Assembly (NCBI GenBank): GCA_023678885.1
Contig: CM042972.1
Coordinates: 11,366,501 to 11,430,500 of the forward strand
Source of the DNA: Pogostemon cablin
Taxonomy: Eukaryota > Streptophyta > Magnoliopsida > Lamiales > Lamiaceae
Reading direction: 5' to 3'
Length of the DNA: 64,000 nt
The position numbers and the translations under genes are program-made. The notes below the pieces were generated by a model, which saw only the letters and a program-made list of their open reading frames with translations, did not search any database and had not been told where the DNA came from. Below, piece by piece: positions 60,331-64,000 of the stretch; within the stretch, counting starts at the first letter, position 1, and each line of letters opens with the position of its first letter.

Positions 60331-61623
60331 ATCTTATGGTGAATGTGCCGCATTGGTATGCCGATTATGTCAACTTTCTTGTTTGTGGAATCAAGCCCGC
60401 ATTGTTCAATGAGTATAAGGTAAAAAGGTTTTATGTTGAAGTAAAGAAATACTTGTGGGATGAGCCCTTTTTGTTTAAAATTTGCAATGATGGAGTCATA
60501 AGAAAGTATGTGGCTAATGAAGAAGTTGTGGGGATTCTTGAGCTATGTCACTCGTCTTTGTATGGGGGCACTTTGGTCATCAAAGGACGGGGCTAAGATT
60601 TTGCAATCAGATTTCTATTGGCCTACATTGTTTAAAGATGCAAAGAAGTTTGTGGCTAAGTGTGATAGATGCCAAAGAGTAGGGGGAATAGATACGAAAG
60701 ATGAGATGCCCATGAGTTTAAGAATTGATGTGGAGATTTTTTATGTATGAGGTATTGATTTCATGGGATCATTTCCCTCAAGGGTATATGTAAATCTTGC
60801 TAGCCGTGGATTATGTGTCAAGTGGGTGGAGGCTATCCCCACTAAGACTAATGATGCCTTAATTGTTCAAAAGTTCTTGAAAAATAATATTTTTCCTAGG
60901 TTTGGAGTTCCATGGGCATTAATGAGTGATGGAGGATCTCATTTTGTAAATAAGTTGATGGAAGGATTGTTGAAGAAATATGGAGTAAAACATCGAGTGG
61001 CTACACCTTACCACCCTCAAGCAAATGGATTGACAGAGATCTCAAACCGTCAAATCAAGTTAGTTTTGGAGAAGACAATCAATGGGGGGAGGAAGGATTG
61101 GTCAGAGAAGCTTGATGATGCCTTATGGGCATATTGAACGGCTTTTAAGACCATCTTTGGTGTGTCACCATATCAATTGGTCTATGGTAAGGCTTGTCAT
61201 CTTCCCGTAGAATTGGAGCACCGTGCATTGTGGGCTATTAAACGCATTAATATGGATGAAGGGAAGAGTGGCAAAGCTAGGTTGTTGAAAATGGTTGAGC
61301 TTGAGGAGTTTAGAGGAAGAGCATTTGATAATTCAATCATTTACAAAGAGAATATGAAGAGATGGCATGATGCTAAAGTGAAGGAAAAGACGTTTGCTCC
61401 CGGGGACAAAGTTCTTGTATTCAATTCAAGGCTTAAGTTGCTCCCCGAAAAACTTAAGTCTAAATAAATGGGGCCATATGAAGTGCTTGAGGTGTTGAGT
61501 GGAAATACATTGAAGCTAAAGGGTCCCAACAATGAGTTTGTAGTGAATGGTCATAGGGTGAAACATTGCATATCTCCTTCTCAAAAGGAGATAGTATATG
61601 TGGATACTCTCTCTTCTTAAAAC
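60331..61623 (+). pseudogene. Athila integrase, broken
   Basis: The HHCC zinc finger is partly visible (CHSSLYGG, frameshift near 60560, then CDRCQRVGG). The catalytic core has GIDFMGSFP after a stop at 60748, LMSDGGSHFVNKL and TEISNRQIK; the Asp to Glu spacing of 35 residues fits DD35E. Stop at 61135, then GVSPYQLVYGKACHLPVELE, a further stop at 61465 and the C-terminal PxxVxxVxxxGxxLKL-like end, closing at a stop near 61618. No chromodomain, as expected for Athila. Confidence 0.85.
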
Positions 61624-61814
61624 TCTTTGATTGTTTAGTAGAGTAAGTTTTATTTTATGTTTGATTTTAATTGTTTTTTTTTTTGTAGTTTGGTATGTAG
61701 GTGGATTGTGCTCATGAAGAAAAATACGTATGGAGGAGACGAGGTGTCCTTGATAAGGAATGGAGATGTATGTCACACTACTTTGTTCAAACTTATAGTT
61801 AACACTTGTGTTAA

Positions 61815-61830
61815 TTTAAGTTTGGGGGGA
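61815..61830 (+). other. Internal polypurine-tract-like motif 1
   Basis: TTTAAGTTTGGGGGGA, the same word as at the 3' LTR boundary. Confidence 0.6.
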
Positions 61831-61960
61831 GTGTGTGGTGGCCACATTTGAATATTGGAAGTACACATATGTCATCACAAGGTAACTTCATGAAGATCAT
61901 TGGAAACTACAAGGGTAAGTCTCACCACTTTTTGCAAACTTAATTCTCAACTTGTTTCTA

Positions 61961-61977
61961 TTTAAGTTTGGGGGGAG
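61961..61977 (+). other. Internal polypurine-tract-like motif 2
   Basis: TTTAAGTTTGGGGGGAG, 146 bp after motif 1. Confidence 0.6.
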
Positions 61978-63834
61978 AGTGCATAGTGTGACCCACCACT
62001 TGAGTGTGTTGGGATACATGATTAATGGTTGATTGAGGGATTTTCTTGTGTAGTATTGTAAAATGGCTCAATTTTAAATTTTTTTCTCATTAGTTTGGTT
62101 ATAATTTTGGTAAGATTGGTTCTGTTGAAGTGCATGATAGTCTTTATTTTTATTGCAATTATTGAGCTAATGATTTTTGATGAGTTGTTAAGTATAAATG
62201 AAGTATAGTGGAAGCATGAATTGAGCTTGAAGATCAAATCGAGATTCGTTGTGAATGCAATTCGGAAGCTTGTGCTAACTATTTCCATTATCAAATGTTT
62301 AAGGGAGTTCACTTTACATCTCATCACTTCTATTTGCTTGACGTGAATTGATATTGATTTGGATTGTGTAATATTAGTATGCTACTTCATGTGTTATGTT
62401 TGTGGGAGGTTTACTTTTGTAATTTAGGATTTCATTTTCCATTAAGGATGAGATGTTGGTTGAGCTTACTTGTTATGGATGGTGAATTCATGTGCCTTGA
62501 TTTCTAGAGATTGATGATTTTGATCATGTATGTTATGTACTTTTGTTATGTATATAGTTGGTGAGTCTTTTCTTATGTGTTATATTTGAGCTTTTAATTC
62601 TTGTATAGGGGTGTTTGGTGGTATGTTTTGGGTTGTTGTGAGTCGTTTTTTAATATGAGCTATGATGCATTATTTGTGATAGGTGATGACAAGCATGTTA
62701 AGGATTTTTACTAGTCAAAATTGTGGCATGGATTACATAATTTGTTCAATTTTGAGAAGTATGAAGGTTAATTAGGGTTCTTCTTGGTCCAAGCAAAAGC
62801 TTGTGAGAGTTGAGCCTCAACCACGCCTCCATGGTTAGTTCTTGATGAGAGGATCGGTTGTATTTAGACAAACTAGAACTTGCTCATGGATTATAGGAAC
62901 GAAGCCCAAATGGTTGAAATTTGTGATATGATCTTAGGCCATCCTTATTAAGTAAAGTTATAGCCATAAAAATTCCTTACCCGAACATCATCCCTAGTTA
63001 GCCATTTTGAGCTTATAAGTCTATTCTTTGTTATTTGAGCACAATACAAGCCTTGAAAACCCACTTAAGCCTTACATATATAACCTATGTGTGGGTAATT
63101 GAGGAGATAATAGTTTACAAGGTTTGATGGTGGAAATGTGCAAGAAAAGAAGGAAATGGTGAATCAAGAAAAGGATGAAAGAGCTAGAGATAAATGCAAA
63201 TGCAACTTCAACAAAAAGGAAAAAAGAGCAAATCATAAAATATACTCAAGGAATGCAAAAAGTCAAAGAAATGAGTATGCAATTCAAAAAAAGCTCAATG
63301 AATCCATGGTATGTTGATATTTAGTATTTATGAATATGTGAAAAAGGGAGGAAGTTAGAATGTGAAGATGTTGGAGAGAATAATCATCTCTTTGATTGTC
63401 TACACTTGAATAGTCACTATTATCTAAATTTTTCCTACCTTACCAAAGAGCCTAAACATTACATCCAAAGATAAAGACCTATTTGATCACATTTTGAAAC
63501 TAGAGTGCCTTGTGAACATAGTCCATGAGCAAGCTTTTGGTGCGTCGGTTCCAACCGGTTGATGAGTGTTGTTTAAACCCTACTTCATTGAGTGTTGAGT
63601 GAATTTGATATCCTATGAGAGGCTTGGATCGGAAGGGATTTGATTACTCTTTTATTTTCTTGAAATTGAACTTGTTAATCTTTTATGTTATGAGTTTGAT
63701 GGAGTAGAAATACTTAATGTGATTTTGTAGTCCTTATTATTTGTGATGTGTTATAGTTTATGTTCGTTAGGTGTTTTCTAGGTGAAAATTACTACTCTTG
63801 TTTATCATTTTTGTTGTTCGAGGCCGAACAACAC

Positions 63835-63850
63835 TTTAAGTTTGGGGGAT
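63835..63850 (+). other. Polypurine tract before the 3' LTR
   Basis: TTTAAGTTTGGGGGAT directly abutting the TGATCG start of the 3' LTR, where plus-strand DNA synthesis is primed. Confidence 0.8.
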
Positions 63851-64000
63851 TGATCGTCGTCATTTTCACCTAGATTTTTAGTGTCTTTATTTGTGGATAT
63901 TCGCATGATTGTATCCGTATTTGTGTAACTTTTGGTTGAGTTTCGTGTTAATTAGGAGAAATGTGTACAAATTGATAAATATGAGGAAATGAGCTTAAAA
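63851..64000 (+). repeat. Athila 3' LTR, first 150 bp (cut by window end)
   Basis: Matches 53738-53890 with about a dozen substitutions and one single-base indel. The rest lies beyond the window. Confidence 0.9.

Larger units (their letters stand above)
61624..63834 (+). other. Athila 3' non-coding region
   Basis: Where some Athila elements have an env-like ORF, this copy has only short frames on either strand. Two extra polypurine motifs lie at 61815-61830 and 61961-61977. Confidence 0.6.
53738..64000 (+). mobile_element. Athila-type Ty3 LTR retrotransposon, near complete, decayed
   Basis: LTR (1838 bp), PBS, gag, protease, RT, RNase H and integrase in Ty3 order, then a long non-coding 3' region and the start of the 3' LTR. 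The large LTR, the TGGAGCCGCTTGCCGGGGA PBS and the LRSG/DLGAS motifs are typical of Athila. At least eight in-frame stops and about seven frameshifts make it inactive. The two LTRs differ at about a dozen positions over the 150 bp available, suggesting an old insertion. It starts 39 bp from the copia solo LTR. Confidence 0.9.

Noticed and set aside
62022..62327. 101-codon minus-strand ORF as a possible env-like gene
   Set aside because: Wrong strand for the element, AT-rich random composition and no signal or membrane pattern characteristic of env.
1..64000. CRISPR array, bacterial operon or phage content
   Set aside because: No regularly spaced short repeats with unique spacers; introns, plant gene families and plant retrotransposons show that the DNA is eukaryotic.

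Overview
This window looks like nuclear DNA of a flowering plant, most likely a eudicot. The sequence is strongly AT-rich, coding density is very low, and spliceosomal introns are visible. Plant-specific elements fill most of it: Athila-type Ty3 and Ty1/copia LTR retrotransposons, Stowaway-like and other MITEs, PIF/Harbinger remnants and a Helitron-like element. Nothing prokaryotic, no CRISPR array, and no tRNA or rRNA gene was seen.

Layout. (1) 1-805: the first coding exon of a 20S proteasome beta-2 (beta type-7) gene on the minus strand; its intron runs off the left edge. (2) 805-11.7 kb: AT-rich intergenic DNA with several MITEs, long TA microsatellites, a candidate minus-strand Helitron (7155-10335) with internally duplicated modules, and an unidentified coiled-coil ORF (11677) cut off by an LTR. 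(3) 12211-20033: a decayed Ty1/copia element on the minus strand with two LTRs, an initiator-Met tRNA primer-binding site, and recognisable GAG-pre-integrase, RT (YVDD) and RNase H remnants. (4) 20034-22960: an Athila-like LTR fragment caught in a 921-bp direct tandem duplication that ends inside a Stowaway MITE. (5) 27.0-30.6 kb: the only intact protein gene, a single-exon 948-codon TIR/NB-ARC/TPR-like protein of the deeply conserved plant XTNX/TNP group. (6) 31-39 kb: a dense set of solo LTRs and MITEs. It includes two large Stowaway-ended elements carrying GC-rich inserts and a long-TIR Mutator-like MITE with a 9-bp target-site duplication around a 170-bp tandem repeat. (7) 39.2-41.6 kb: a UDP-glycosyltransferase 5' fragment cut by a copia-type LTR. 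(8) 42.5-48.8 kb: PIF/Harbinger remnants, namely a transposase, a GRF zinc-finger piece and a Myb/SANT-like protein. (9) 50360-53703: a solo LTR of the 12-20 kb copia family, itself split by another solo LTR; both have near-perfect 5-bp target-site duplications. (10) 53738-64000: an Athila-type element with a complete 1838-bp 5' LTR, PBS, broken gag-pol, a non-coding 3' region with repeated polypurine-tract motifs, and the first 150 bp of the 3' LTR.

The two host genes (proteasome beta-2 and the TIR-NB-TPR gene) have no visible functional link. The rest is a record of nested transposon insertions. I found no clearly new functional system. The observations most worth checking are the TIR-NB-TPR gene, the repeat array of short pseudo-palindromes inside Athila-type LTRs, the large Stowaway-ended elements with GC-rich cargo, the Harbinger locus with a GRF zinc finger, and the triplicated polypurine motif.
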